DNA of 47,050 bases from Chloroflexota bacterium. GTDB taxonomy: Bacteria > Chloroflexota > Anaerolineae > UBA7937 > B3-Chlor. The notes under the pieces are model-generated. The model had not been told where the DNA came from. It saw only the letters and a list, made by a program, of their open reading frames with translations, and searched no databases. The position numbers and the translations under genes are program-made. How positions within the stretch are numbered: position 1 is the first letter of the stretch; the number at the start of each line of letters is the position of its first letter. Shown here one piece after another: positions 9,305 through 18,946 of this stretch. Location: positions 1-47,050 of the forward strand of contig JAUWLF010000021.1 in the NCBI GenBank assembly GCA_030613785.1, in the 5' to 3' direction.

Positions 9305-10141
9305 TTGTCTCGACTGCAAAGGGGAGGGACCATTCTGGTCCTCCTCCTTCTCCTCTCATTGGCCGTGGCAGGTGTGGTCCTCGACCGAGCTGAGCGCCTA
9401 CAACTTGTCAAGAATCTCGTGGCCCAATTCGCTTCCCAGATCCAAGAACCGCTGTATGCCCTCACGAGCCAAGTCAGCACAATACGCCAGTTCTTCGTAG
9501 ATGTGGAGGCTTGCAGAGCAGAGAACGAAGAACTCCAGACCTTGGTCGATCAGCTCATCATTGAGAACGTACGCCTCCGCGAGGCTCAGATCGAGAACGT
9601 CACCTTGCGGGAGCAACTGAACTTCAAGCAGGCCAATCCTTCCCTTGAGCTTCTGTCCGCCCAAGTCATTGGCCGCGATCCTAGCAATCTCCTGAGTTAC
9701 CTCATCATCGATCGGGGCACCGATGAAGGAATCGCCGTCGGTATGCCCGTGCTCACTCACCGAGGTCTGGTTGGCAGGATAACGGATGCCAACCTCCACT
9801 CCTCCAAGGTTCTTCTCATCACAGACGTGAGCAGTTCGGTCAATGCCCTCATCCAGGAGTCACGAGCCACAGGCATAGTGCAGGGAAGAATCCGGGAAGG
9901 ACTGGTCATGAGGTACATCCAACAGACAGAGGAGGTCAAACCGGGCGATTTGGTGCTGACTTCCGGACTCGGAGGCAATTTCCCGACGAGATTGATTATC
10001 GGCCAAGTGACGGGAGTGAGAAAGAGAGACGTGGAACTGTTCCAGGAAGCCGATGTTAGACCGGCTGTGAATTTCCGGGCATTGGAAATGGTGATGGTAC
10101 TCACGAGCTTCGAGCCCATAGACTTCGAAAGCGAACAGTAG
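9305..10141 (+). CDS. mreC: MreC, rod shape-determining protein
   Basis: MreC is the bitopic scaffold that links MreB to PBP2/RodA. The 278-residue product has one N-terminal transmembrane segment (about residues 8-27), a coiled-coil stretch rich in Glu/Leu/Gln at about 60-100, and the extracytoplasmic double beta-barrel domain (SAQVIGRDPSNLLSYLIIDRGTDEGI, VLTHRGLVGRI). The start is TTG at 9305 with GAGGAGG five bases upstream. It sits between mreB and mreD as usual. Confidence 0.95.
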   Translation: MSRLQRGGTILVLLLLLSLAVAGVVLDRAERLQLVKNLVAQFASQIQEPLYALTSQVSTIRQFFVDVEACRAENEELQTLVDQLIIENVRLREAQIENVTLREQLNFKQANPSLELLSAQVIGRDPSNLLSYLIIDRGTDEGIAVGMPVLTHRGLVGRITDANLHSSKVLLITDVSSSVNALIQESRATGIVQGRIREGLVMRYIQQTEEVKPGDLVLTSGLGGNFPTRLIIGQVTGVRKRDVELFQEADVRPAVNFRALEMVMVLTSFEPIDFESEQ

Positions 10142-10156
10142 ACTAAGCCGAGGTGG

Positions 10157-10663
10157 TTGCCCATCAAGACCTACGCCGTCGTACCGCTACTAGCTGCCGT
10201 GGCCCTCGTTCAGTCATCCGTGCTCTCACAGTTCTCCATGCGGGGCGTACCGCTCAACCTGATGCTTCTCATGGTCGTGTCGTGGAGCCTGTTGAGGGGC
10301 GCGAGAGAAGGGATGATCTGGGGATTCACAGGTGGATTGGCGCTTGATTTCCTGTCGGGCGCCCCGCTCGGCAGTCTCAGCCTCAGTCTGACCCTCACAG
10401 CATACCTGGCCAGTCTGGGACAACGGACGGTCTACCGCACCAGTCCTCTCTTCCCATCACTCGTGGCTCTCGTGGCAAGCGTCGTCCACGACAGCATCTT
10501 CCTTGGAGTCCTCTCCATGACAGGGTACGCCGTAGCTTGGCGAACTTCACTGGGACATGTGGCCATGCCTACCGCCCTCCTTGGTAGCCTCATGATTCCT
10601 CTCGTCTACCGACCACTCGCCGAGCTTCACCGCAGGACAATGCCAGAAGAGACGGAACTGTAG
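10157..10663 (+). CDS. mreD: MreD, rod shape-determining membrane protein
   Basis: The 168-residue product is almost wholly hydrophobic, with about five predicted transmembrane segments, as in the MreD family. The family signature is weak in sequence; the assignment rests on size, topology, the internal run WGFTGGLALDFLSGAPLG and position directly after mreC. The start is TTG at 10157, with a close GAGG at 10150-10153. This is the third non-ATG start in a row in this operon. Confidence 0.9.
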   Translation: MPIKTYAVVPLLAAVALVQSSVLSQFSMRGVPLNLMLLMVVSWSLLRGAREGMIWGFTGGLALDFLSGAPLGSLSLSLTLTAYLASLGQRTVYRTSPLFPSLVALVASVVHDSIFLGVLSMTGYAVAWRTSLGHVAMPTALLGSLMIPLVYRPLAELHRRTMPEETEL

Positions 10664-10676
10664 CAAGGAAGAACCC

Positions 10677-13478
10677 GTGATCAGAGGACGACTGAAGGGC
10701 ATCGCCCAGTCTGCCCGGGAACCTCTCATCGTTGGCCTGCTGGGCTTGCCAGCATGCTGGCCGCTCCTGCAGTCAACACTACCCCGTAGTTTCGACGGCC
10801 TCTTCCATCTATACCGGCTCCTGCAACTCGATCACCTGCTACGGCAAGGGGTCCTCTACTCCCGCTGGGCGCCAGATCTGTATTACGGATACGGCTACCC
10901 GATCTTCAACTTCGTGCCTTCCCTGCCGTACTATCTGGCAGAGATACTCCATTTGACCGGTCTAGGCCTCGTGGACACCACGCTCTTTTCCTTCGCTTTG
11001 AGTGTGTTGGCGTCTGGGGTCACAATGTACTTCTTTGTGAAGGATGTCTTTGGCTCAAGGGCGGCTCTAGTGTCGGCCGTTGCCTACATGTATGCCCCCT
11101 TCCACTTGTACGACATCCTGTTTCGTGGCCATCTTCCAGGCGCCTGGGCCACGGTTCTCTACCCCCTGGTACTCTGGAGTTTTCGACGCCTGATTCTCCG
11201 AGGCGGGATCCGATACCTCGTGGCCAGCGCTCTCTCGTACGCTGCCTCCTTCCTCACCCACAACCCAGCTATGCTTATCTTCAACCCCTTCCTGGCGCTC
11301 TACGTCGTAGTCCTGCTTTGGATGCGGAGGCGAGAAGGTCCCGCCACAGCCGTGCGCGTCGTTACAGCGGTGGTGATCGGAGCCGGACTTGCTTCGTTTT
11401 TCTGGCTGCCAGCCCTCTCGGACAGGGAATGGATCCAACTGGACCGCATGATCACTCCTCCAGACCTGGATTATCACACCCACTTCGTCTCTCCAATTGA
11501 ACTGCTGGCTCCTTCCCCCGCTGCCGATACCGGGCTGATGAATCCTGGGGTGCCCAACAACATCGGTCCGGTGTTCGTACTTCTCTCCCTTGTGTCTGCC
11601 GTCGGCCTGTCGAGATTCCGTCGGCCAGAGGAGAGGATACACGTGATCTTGTCCCTACTCACGTTGGCCGCCGTGGTTTTCATGGTTCTGCCCCAGTCCG
11701 CGTTCGTGTGGGAAAATCTGCCCTTCTTGAAGTACCTGGCATACCCTCACCGTTTCTTGCGACTGGGAAGCCTTGTGGTGGCCATACTGTGCGGGGCAGC
11801 CGTGAACCTCTTCCCGCGCAACAGACGAACGCTGTCCCCTTCCTTTCTGATGGCCACAGTGTCGATAGTCATCATCATTGTCTGCTCGTTCTCGCTGCTC
11901 TACCCACCCTACTATCGGGACCTCCCACGCGACCCCTCCTTTGCCCACATGATGGAGTTCGAGCGACGAACTGGGACTATTGGCACGACCTCCTTCGGCG
12001 AATACCTGCCAATATGGGTGGAATGGATCTCCACTAGCTCGCCTTTGGAGACGATGTACCGCGCGTCAGCCCCGGTCGAGCGGCTGGACCACACATCGCT
12101 TCCAGATGGGACCGAGATCCTGGAGGCTAGGTACGGACCCAACTCCATCCTGATACGTCTTGATGCCCCGCAGAGCTTCCAGGCCACCATCAACTCCCTC
12201 TACTTCCCTGGTTGGCGGGCCCTAGTAGATGGAAACGAGATCAGCATCCTACCGACGCCCAGGCTGGGACTGATCAGCGTCGCAATACCTGCGGGAGAGC
12301 ATCTGGTTGAGATCCGCTTCCAGGACATGCCCATTCACTGGTGGTCCAAACTCACTGCTGCACTCAGCCTCATGCTATTGCTCCTGATTCTATTGTCGGT
12401 AGCTATCAGACCGCCACAAATGCGACACGCGACTTCGCTCTTCCGGGAGGAAGGCAGTCCTGACCAGGCGATATGTGGTTATCGCAAGCTCGGCGGTTGG
12501 CAGGCATCACTCTTGATCTCGATCGCCGTCATCCTCTTGATCCTCAAGGTAGGGTACATAGACCAGCGTGAGACCTACTTCAAGAGGGACTTCGATGGCT
12601 TTCACGTCAAAGGCGTGCAGAATCCTCGGCAGGCCAACTTCGGTGACCAGATCACCTTGCTGGGATATGACCTCTCCGCGTCCAATGTTCAGCCAGGGGA
12701 TACCTTGGACCTCAACCTCTATTGGAAAGCCCGCCAAAGCCTTGCAACCGACTACAGTTCTTTTGTCCACGTTGTAGACGAGGAGATGAACATCTACGCC
12801 CAGAAGGATAGCCTCAACCCAGGACGCTATCCGACGCGCCTCTGGGAAGTAGATGAGTACAACAGGGACTCCCACACAATCATGATACCGCCAGGCACTC
12901 CGCCAGGAGAGTACATCCTTGGCGCAGGACTGTATGATCCCGCCGCACTCACGCGGCTGCCCATCCTGGGGGAAGAAAGGCATCAGTACGGCATGTTAAT
13001 CCTGCAAGAGATCACCATCCTCAAAGGCGCCAGGCCGCCAAGCGTGGAAGACCTTGGAATCCAGCAACGCATGAACGTGCATTTCGACAACGGCATGATG
13101 CTGTTAGGTTACTCATCGGAACGCGAGGAACTGATCGGGGGTGACTTCTATCGCATAGCCCTCTTCTGGGAGTCCACACGGACGCTCGATGGCAACTACT
13201 CCGTGAGCCTGCGCCTTCTGAACCAGGAAGGCGACGTCGCACTCCGCCACACCAGCGAGCCTTCGGTGGGCAGATACCCAACGTCTGTGTGGGATGAGGG
13301 AGAGGTCGTGAGGGACAACCATAGCCTCTGGATCCCTAGGGACCTCCCACCCGGGAAGTATGTACTGCAATTGGCTGTTCTCGGCCCTGACCAACAAATG
13401 GTGTCCCCAAGCCCTGTTCCACAGGTGGGACGGGCACAAGGGTGGCTTGAACTCACCTCCATGCACACAGGAGACTAG
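10677..13478 (+). CDS. Polytopic GT-C-like protein (PTPS-related/YfhO-type) with two C-terminal beta-rich modules
   Basis: This 933-residue membrane protein has about a dozen transmembrane segments in its first 590 residues. The first outer loop reads SFDGLFHLYR...GVLYSRWAPDLYYGYGYPIFNF, the hallmark of the 'PTPS-related' membrane family, which is unrelated to the pterin enzyme despite its name. The Asp in that loop fits a GT-C glycosyltransferase catalytic position (inference). After a YfhO-like tail (GWRALVDGNEI, near 515-550) and a last transmembrane segment, two copies of a beta-rich module follow, at about 650-765 and 798-930. Each has LGY near its start and later PT(R/S)-W and PPG(E/K)Y. 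The start is GTG at 10677, eight bases after AAGGA. It directly abuts the next gene. Confidence 0.7.
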   Translation: MIRGRLKGIAQSAREPLIVGLLGLPACWPLLQSTLPRSFDGLFHLYRLLQLDHLLRQGVLYSRWAPDLYYGYGYPIFNFVPSLPYYLAEILHLTGLGLVDTTLFSFALSVLASGVTMYFFVKDVFGSRAALVSAVAYMYAPFHLYDILFRGHLPGAWATVLYPLVLWSFRRLILRGGIRYLVASALSYAASFLTHNPAMLIFNPFLALYVVVLLWMRRREGPATAVRVVTAVVIGAGLASFFWLPALSDREWIQLDRMITPPDLDYHTHFVSPIELLAPSPAADTGLMNPGVPNNIGPVFVLLSLVSAVGLSRFRRPEERIHVILSLLTLAAVVFMVLPQSAFVWENLPFLKYLAYPHRFLRLGSLVVAILCGAAVNLFPRNRRTLSPSFLMATVSIVIIIVCSFSLLYPPYYRDLPRDPSFAHMMEFERRTGTIGTTSFGEYLPIWVEWISTSSPLETMYRASAPVERLDHTSLPDGTEILEARYGPNSILIRLDAPQSFQATINSLYFPGWRALVDGNEISILPTPRLGLISVAIPAGEHLVEIRFQDMPIHWWSKLTAALSLMLLLLILLSVAIRPPQMRHATSLFREEGSPDQAICGYRKLGGWQASLLISIAVILLILKVGYIDQRETYFKRDFDGFHVKGVQNPRQANFGDQITLLGYDLSASNVQPGDTLDLNLYWKARQSLATDYSSFVHVVDEEMNIYAQKDSLNPGRYPTRLWEVDEYNRDSHTIMIPPGTPPGEYILGAGLYDPAALTRLPILGEERHQYGMLILQEITILKGARPPSVEDLGIQQRMNVHFDNGMMLLGYSSEREELIGGDFYRIALFWESTRTLDGNYSVSLRLLNQEGDVALRHTSEPSVGRYPTSVWDEGEVVRDNHSLWIPRDLPPGKYVLQLAVLGPDQQMVSPSPVPQVGRAQGWLELTSMHTGD

Positions 13479-16400
13479 ATGGAGCGACCGGTTGTCCGAT
13501 CAGTCATCCCGGTCCTGATCGTCCTCAGCACGAGCCTGGTACTGGGAGCATTCTTGAGTCGCTTTGTGGCCGAGAACTTCTACGGGAGCCTGAGTGCCCT
13601 CTACGACTTGGTTCCCACACTGATGCTCACAGCAATGGTAAGCCTGGTCATGGTCCTCCGCCATGTTCTGTTCAGCAAGCACTCCGGCGCAGCGGATGCC
13701 CATCTCCGCGAAGCGCTCTGCCACCTCCCTTTCCTCCTTCTCGCCCTCTATCTAGTGCCGCGGCACGTGAACACACTCAAGGCTACCGTTCTCCTGCTAG
13801 GAACTCTTTCCCTGGTGGCATTTCTCCTGGTGGCCGAGTTCTATGCGGGGAAATGGCGAGACTGGATCCTCTTGTCTTGCGTCTCTCTCCTGCCCCTCGC
13901 ACTGTACTTGAAAACCCTGGCCCCTACCGTCGGAGAACACGATACCTTCGAATTTCAGGTCCTGTCGTACGAGCTGGGCATAGCTCATCCCACTGGGTAC
14001 CCCCTGTACATCATGGTCGGCAAACTGTTTACCCTCTTGCCGCTGGGTAACGTCGCCTTCCGCGTCAATCTGTCATCGGCGCTATTCGCTGCAGCCGCGG
14101 TGGTGGTCCTGTATCTCACGATTCACCATCTCACGAATCACCGCTCTGCAAGCGCCCTCGCTGCACTCGCCTTCGCTTTCACGCCCTCCTTCTGGTCTCA
14201 AGCTGTCGAGGCCGAGGTCTATGCCCTCAATGTGCTCTTCGTCGCCGTGATCTGCTATTTGCTGCTGCGCTGCTTCTACAGACCGAGTAGTGATATCCTG
14301 ATGTCGGAAGCGAGAAGCGGTGAGCGGGCTAGCATCCTGGAGCGCTTAGGGCACCCGTATGGCGACGGGAGATTGCTGCTCATGTATGCGGTGGCTTTCA
14401 TCTATGGCCTCAGCTTGACCCATCATCGTACCATGCTTCTGCTGGCCCCTGCTGTGGTGATCTACATACTGGTCAAGAGACCTAGGTGCCTCCTCAGAGT
14501 GCGGAGACTCCTCCTCTTGCTCCTTGCCTTCATAGTGCCCCTTCTTGGCATCTACCTGTACATTCCGCTACGGTGGTGGCAGATCCACAACCGGATGATA
14601 AGCTGGACGGAGTTCACAGGACTCGTATTGGGTTCTCAGTTCGCTGCGGCCCTCCGTTGGGATGCCTGGTATCGAGAACTGGATCGCGCATCCATATACG
14701 CGCGAATCCTGCTTGACCAGTACCCTGTGCCGGCATTGGCGCTCGCGCTATTGGGCTTGATCTGGCTGATCTGGCCCAAGAAGCCCATTCACCGGCATCC
14801 CACTTGGAAAGAAGCCATGTTCCTACTGATGGCGATGGCCGCATACGCTATCTTCGGTCTGAGCTACTATGTACCCGATGTGTCGCTGTTCATCATCCCA
14901 TCTCACTTGATCATCGCCATCTCTCTAGGGATGGGCGTTGCCGCACTATGTCGCTCAAGCGAGCACTTTCTGACTCGCTTCCATCGAATCTCGAAGCCCA
15001 TGAGAAGAACGCTGGTCAGGGCCGTTGTCTTGACCCTCGTCGTCACACTCCCGCTCTGGTTGATCTGGACGAACATCTCAATCGTCGACAGGAGCGATCA
15101 ATACGCGTCGTATGAATGGGGTACACACGTGCTGCAACAGGATATCCCAACGGGATCGGTTATTCTGGCTGACAGTGACAAGATGGCGCCCCTCCATTAT
15201 CTCCAGCGGGTGGAGGGGCTCCGACCGGACACCGAGACAGCCGTCTTTCCCGACGAGGAAACCTGCCGAGCCGAATTGGAGCGGCGAGTAGGCGAAGGCC
15301 GACCGGTCTTTCTGGCCCGCTTTCTGCCAGGTTTGGAGACCACCTATCATCTACGTTCCTTCGGGCCCCTCGTCGAGGTGAGTCGGAGCATGCTGACCGA
15401 GTTACCTTCCGACTTGCGACCAGCAGAGGCCAACTTTGAAAACATGATATCGCTACGAGGTTATCGTCTGGATTCGATGGAGGCCAGTGCCACCGATCCT
15501 GTGCGTCTCACACTATACTGGCAGACGCACCAGTCTGTACGTCAGAACTACGACGTCCAGATCCGTCTGGTTGGGCAACGCGGGCGCGTCTGGCACCAAA
15601 CGAAGGGCCGCCCACCGGTCAACGGCCTCTACCCCACCGCAGTGTGGCGTCCTGGGGAGATCGTACCTGACTACCACGAGTTGGATCTACCAGAAAGCAT
15701 CCCCCCTGGAGAGTACCTCCTGCAGGTGGGGCTGTTCCCCCCATTCAGCCAAGACGCGCTCACGCCTGTGGGAGAGGACGACGATTATCTCACCCTGTCA
15801 ACCGTCTCCGTCTCTCCCGCGGTTGACTGGTCTCCCACTCCACAGCATCAACTTCGCATGAACTTCGATGGTCGGATAATGTTGCTGGGATACGACTTCC
15901 CGGCGACAGTGACGCCAACTCAGCAGGCAAGCTTGACACTCTACTGGCAAAGGATCGGGCAGATTCAGGAACACTACAACCTAGTGCTGGAGTTGGCGGC
16001 TGCCACCGGCAATGTGCTCTGGCGAAGCGTGGAATTGCCGCTCCTCAGCGGCTATCCAACCTCCCAGTGGGCTCAGGGACAGGCGCTCGCTGATGTCCAC
16101 CAAATACCGATACCTCCCGACTCCGTCGGCCAACTCCAGCTGATCATTGCTCTCCACGAGCCCCAGACAATGCAGCCCGTGCCTGTGGTTGAAGGGTGGC
16201 TAGGGAGCCGGAAAGACCGAACCGTCCTCACCACCGTGGAGGCACAACAGCTCCCTCATGGCTCTACGCAGCACGAGAATCTGCCAGCTAACTTCGGCAA
16301 TGTGATCCTACTGCTGGACTATGAAGTACACAACGTGCAGGTTAGAAAGGGAGGGGACCTGCAACTGACCCTGACCTGGCAAGCCCTGACTCCCGTGGAC

Positions 16401-16688
16401 AAAGACTATACGGTCTTCGTGCACATCCTTGACGAGAACGAGCAGATCTGGGGCCAGGAAGACATCCAGCCTGTCTATGGTACCCACCCTACGAGCCGGT
16501 GGCGAGAAGGCGAGGCCGTCCTAGATTCCCACACCGTGTGGACCGATGAGCGTGCGCCTTTGGGCCTCTACCAGATCGAAGTAGGCATGTATCTCCTCCG
16601 CACCATGGAACGGCTGCAAGTGCTCGACTCGTCAGGCGTTGCGATAGGCGACCGCGTGATCATCGACTTGATGGAGATCGTACCGTAG
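13479..16688 (+). CDS. DUF2723 (TMEM260-like) putative protein O-mannosyltransferase with three C-terminal beta-rich modules
   Basis: The 1069-residue membrane protein has a GT-C topology. Its signature near 148-185 is TVGEHDTFEFQVLSYELG followed by IAHPTGYPLY, diagnostic of DUF2723 proteins, whose eukaryotic relative TMEM260 is an O-mannosyltransferase. About twelve to fifteen transmembrane segments precede residue 540. The C-terminal part holds three tandem copies of the module seen in the upstream gene, starting near residues 650, 793 and 936 (spacing about 143). The ATG at 13479 follows the preceding TAG with no gap, so the two genes are co-translated. Donor and acceptor are unknown; a polyprenyl-phosphate sugar would be typical. 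Confidence 0.8.
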   Translation: MERPVVRSVIPVLIVLSTSLVLGAFLSRFVAENFYGSLSALYDLVPTLMLTAMVSLVMVLRHVLFSKHSGAADAHLREALCHLPFLLLALYLVPRHVNTLKATVLLLGTLSLVAFLLVAEFYAGKWRDWILLSCVSLLPLALYLKTLAPTVGEHDTFEFQVLSYELGIAHPTGYPLYIMVGKLFTLLPLGNVAFRVNLSSALFAAAAVVVLYLTIHHLTNHRSASALAALAFAFTPSFWSQAVEAEVYALNVLFVAVICYLLLRCFYRPSSDILMSEARSGERASILERLGHPYGDGRLLLMYAVAFIYGLSLTHHRTMLLLAPAVVIYILVKRPRCLLRVRRLLLLLLAFIVPLLGIYLYIPLRWWQIHNRMISWTEFTGLVLGSQFAAALRWDAWYRELDRASIYARILLDQYPVPALALALLGLIWLIWPKKPIHRHPTWKEAMFLLMAMAAYAIFGLSYYVPDVSLFIIPSHLIIAISLGMGVAALCRSSEHFLTRFHRISKPMRRTLVRAVVLTLVVTLPLWLIWTNISIVDRSDQYASYEWGTHVLQQDIPTGSVILADSDKMAPLHYLQRVEGLRPDTETAVFPDEETCRAELERRVGEGRPVFLARFLPGLETTYHLRSFGPLVEVSRSMLTELPSDLRPAEANFENMISLRGYRLDSMEASATDPVRLTLYWQTHQSVRQNYDVQIRLVGQRGRVWHQTKGRPPVNGLYPTAVWRPGEIVPDYHELDLPESIPPGEYLLQVGLFPPFSQDALTPVGEDDDYLTLSTVSVSPAVDWSPTPQHQLRMNFDGRIMLLGYDFPATVTPTQQASLTLYWQRIGQIQEHYNLVLELAAATGNVLWRSVELPLLSGYPTSQWAQGQALADVHQIPIPPDSVGQLQLIIALHEPQTMQPVPVVEGWLGSRKDRTVLTTVEAQQLPHGSTQHENLPANFGNVILLLDYEVHNVQVRKGGDLQLTLTWQALTPVDKDYTVFVHILDENEQIWGQEDIQPVYGTHPTSRWREGEAVLDSHTVWTDERAPLGLYQIEVGMYLLRTMERLQVLDSSGVAIGDRVIIDLMEIVP

Positions 16689-16779
16689 TAGTTGCGTCGA
16701 CTCCGATACGCTCGCGTGACGTGTCGCGGGTGCCGGCTGAACAGATGCCAGCTGGCGAGCAAATGCAGTCCGCCAAGTC

Positions 16780-16808
16780 TTGCAAGAGCCCCAAGATTGC
16801 GATACAAT
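16780..16808 (+). promoter_or_regulatory. Promoter of mrdA (near-leaderless)
   Basis: TTGCAA (16780-16785), exactly 17 bases, then TACAAT (16803-16808). The predicted start near 16815 is only about four bases before the mrdA ATG at 16819, so the transcript would be leaderless or nearly so. This agrees with the absence of a Shine-Dalgarno there. Confidence 0.7.
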
Positions 16809-16818
16809 CACAGTCGAG

Positions 16819-18762
16819 ATGGAGACCAAACAGAGAAACGTCCAGGTCATCATATTCAAGACTCTTGTCGTCGCCGCTTTTGCAGTACTGGCATTTCAGA
16901 CCTGGCAACTTCAGATCGTCCAGGGCGATCAGTACGTCGCAAGGGCAGATCGCAACCGCTTTCGGCTAGTGTCCGTTGATGCCCCCAGGGGAATCATATA
17001 CGACAGAGCAGGGCGCCTCCTGGCCGGAAACGTGCCTAGCTTCACGGTGTCCATCGTTCCAGCCGACCTACCTGAGGAGCAAGAGGACTACGTCTTCCAA
17101 CGCCTATCCAAGCTACTGCAAATCCCGGTTAGCAGCCATGATCGTGGCACACAGAAAGACCCCTCCATAGACCGACACTATCTCTCCAACGCAGAGGGCT
17201 ATCAGCCCCAGCCCCAGATGAAGGAACTGGTAGATTCAGGGAGGGAGACACCTTTTACGGCGGTGCTGATCAAATCCAAAGTGGAGAGGGATGTCGCCTT
17301 CACCATTGAAGAAGAACACCTTCAGTTGCCCGGCGTGGTTGTCGGAGTCGAGCCGTTGAGAGAGTACATCTCCAGCACCGTGGTCTCCCACGTGATAGGC
17401 TACGTTGGACACATCCCCGAACAAGACGCCGCGAACTTCGTTGATCGCAACGATGCTGATTATGACGCGAATGACATCGTGGGGTTAACTGGAGTCGAAC
17501 TCACCTTCGAAGAGGAACTGAGGGGCCGCAAGGGGCAAAGACACATAGAGGTTGAAGTCACCGGACGAGACATCAGGACCATTGGCTCACCAATAGAGCC
17601 TGTTCCCGGGCACAATCTGGTGCTCACCATTGACCTTGACTTGCAGGTTGCTGCATACGAAGCACTGCGCAAGGGGATAGCGGAGGCTGATTCTGAGTCT
17701 GGCGTAGCCATAGCCATGGACCCCCAAACGGGAGAGATTCTCGCCATGGTCTCCTTGCCAACCTATGACAACAATCTGTTCATCGGTGGCATCTCGCAAG
17801 AGGACTACGCTGAGCTGGCTGAAGATCCGCGACACCCTTTGGTAAATCACGCCATCAGTGGACAGTATCCTCCCGGTTCGACCTTCAAGATAATCACAGC
17901 CGTCGCAGGTCTGGAGGAGGGAGTTGTGGATCTCAGATCTGTTCTCTTCTGTCCTGGGACGATATGGATCCCGCACCGGTTTGCCCCGGACGATCCAGAA
18001 CTGGCCCAGCCATTCAACTGCTGGTACAAGGAAGGACACCGTTCCATAAGCATGATCGAGGCGATCGCTCAGTCATGTGACATCTACTTCGGAGTCATGG
18101 CCGGCGGCTATGGTGACTTCAAGGGGCTGGGACAAGAGGCCTTGCACAGCTACAGTTTGCTCTTCGGGATCGGACGGCCGACCGGAGTGGAGTTGCCCGG
18201 GGAGAGTACAGGTTTGGCTCCTGACGAGACCTGGAAGCGCCTGACCTATGGCGAGACCTGGGTCACCGGAGACACTTTCAACGCAGCCATCGGCCAGGGT
18301 TTCGTACTGGCCACACCTTTGCAGATTGTGAACGCCACGTCTGTGATCGCCAATGGCGGCACCTTGTATGAGCCACAGATCGTGAGGGAGATCAAGGACG
18401 TCGGGGGCAATGTGGTCAGGCCCTTCACGCCGAAGCCCATCCGGGAACTCCCCGTCTCTTCCAAGGCGTTGACAGCCGTTGGACAAGGCATGCGGGCGGT
18501 CATGACGCACGGCACAGGTTGGCAAGCGAGTGTGCCAGGGATCGCCGTCGCTGGCAAGACAGGCACCGCCGAATTCCCTGGACAGCGCGACTGGGAAGGC
18601 CACCTCCCCACACACGCCTGGTTCACCGCTTTCGCACCTTTCGATGACCCACAGATCGCCGTTGTGGTCTTTGTCGAGAGCGGGGGAGAAGGTGGCCAGG
18701 TAGCGGCTCCTATCGCCGCCGAGATCCTCGCTCATTACTTTGGGGTGCCGCTGCCTGAGTGA
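16819..18762 (+). CDS. mrdA: PBP2, peptidoglycan transpeptidase of the elongasome
   Basis: This class B penicillin-binding protein crosslinks new wall during elongation. The 647-residue product has an N-terminal transmembrane segment (about 11-30), the pedestal domain (RNRFRLVSVDAPRGIIYDRAGRLLA) and the transpeptidase domain. Catalytic motifs are the SxxK box PPGSTFK near residue 355, SQSCD (the SxN-type motif with Asp) near 420, and KTGTAEF near 580. The open frame extends to a TTG at 16780, but that TTG is the -35 box of the promoter, so the ATG at 16819 (METKQRNVQ) is the start. It is followed by rodA, its partner polymerase. Confidence 0.95.
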   Translation: METKQRNVQVIIFKTLVVAAFAVLAFQTWQLQIVQGDQYVARADRNRFRLVSVDAPRGIIYDRAGRLLAGNVPSFTVSIVPADLPEEQEDYVFQRLSKLLQIPVSSHDRGTQKDPSIDRHYLSNAEGYQPQPQMKELVDSGRETPFTAVLIKSKVERDVAFTIEEEHLQLPGVVVGVEPLREYISSTVVSHVIGYVGHIPEQDAANFVDRNDADYDANDIVGLTGVELTFEEELRGRKGQRHIEVEVTGRDIRTIGSPIEPVPGHNLVLTIDLDLQVAAYEALRKGIAEADSESGVAIAMDPQTGEILAMVSLPTYDNNLFIGGISQEDYAELAEDPRHPLVNHAISGQYPPGSTFKIITAVAGLEEGVVDLRSVLFCPGTIWIPHRFAPDDPELAQPFNCWYKEGHRSISMIEAIAQSCDIYFGVMAGGYGDFKGLGQEALHSYSLLFGIGRPTGVELPGESTGLAPDETWKRLTYGETWVTGDTFNAAIGQGFVLATPLQIVNATSVIANGGTLYEPQIVREIKDVGGNVVRPFTPKPIRELPVSSKALTAVGQGMRAVMTHGTGWQASVPGIAVAGKTGTAEFPGQRDWEGHLPTHAWFTAFAPFDDPQIAVVVFVESGGEGGQVAAPIAAEILAHYFGVPLPE

Positions 18763-18946
18763 AGAACGAGCGACGGTGATGATCTACAACGCCAAGCGAC
18801 CGCGGTGCGACACGGTGCCTGCCAAAGGCACAGGAGAGAAGCTCGGCTTTGTCCACTGTCGATAAGACGACCATCATGGCTGCACACAAGGTGGTTGCCC
18901 CCCACCCTGTCGATCGAATGATCCGCCCGGTCGAGGCGGCCGAGAG

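Noticed and set aside
10677-13478. 6-pyruvoyl-tetrahydropterin synthase activity
   Set aside because: The family label 'PTPS-related' would suggest this, but the proteins are polytopic membrane proteins without the zinc/pterin-binding features of the enzyme.
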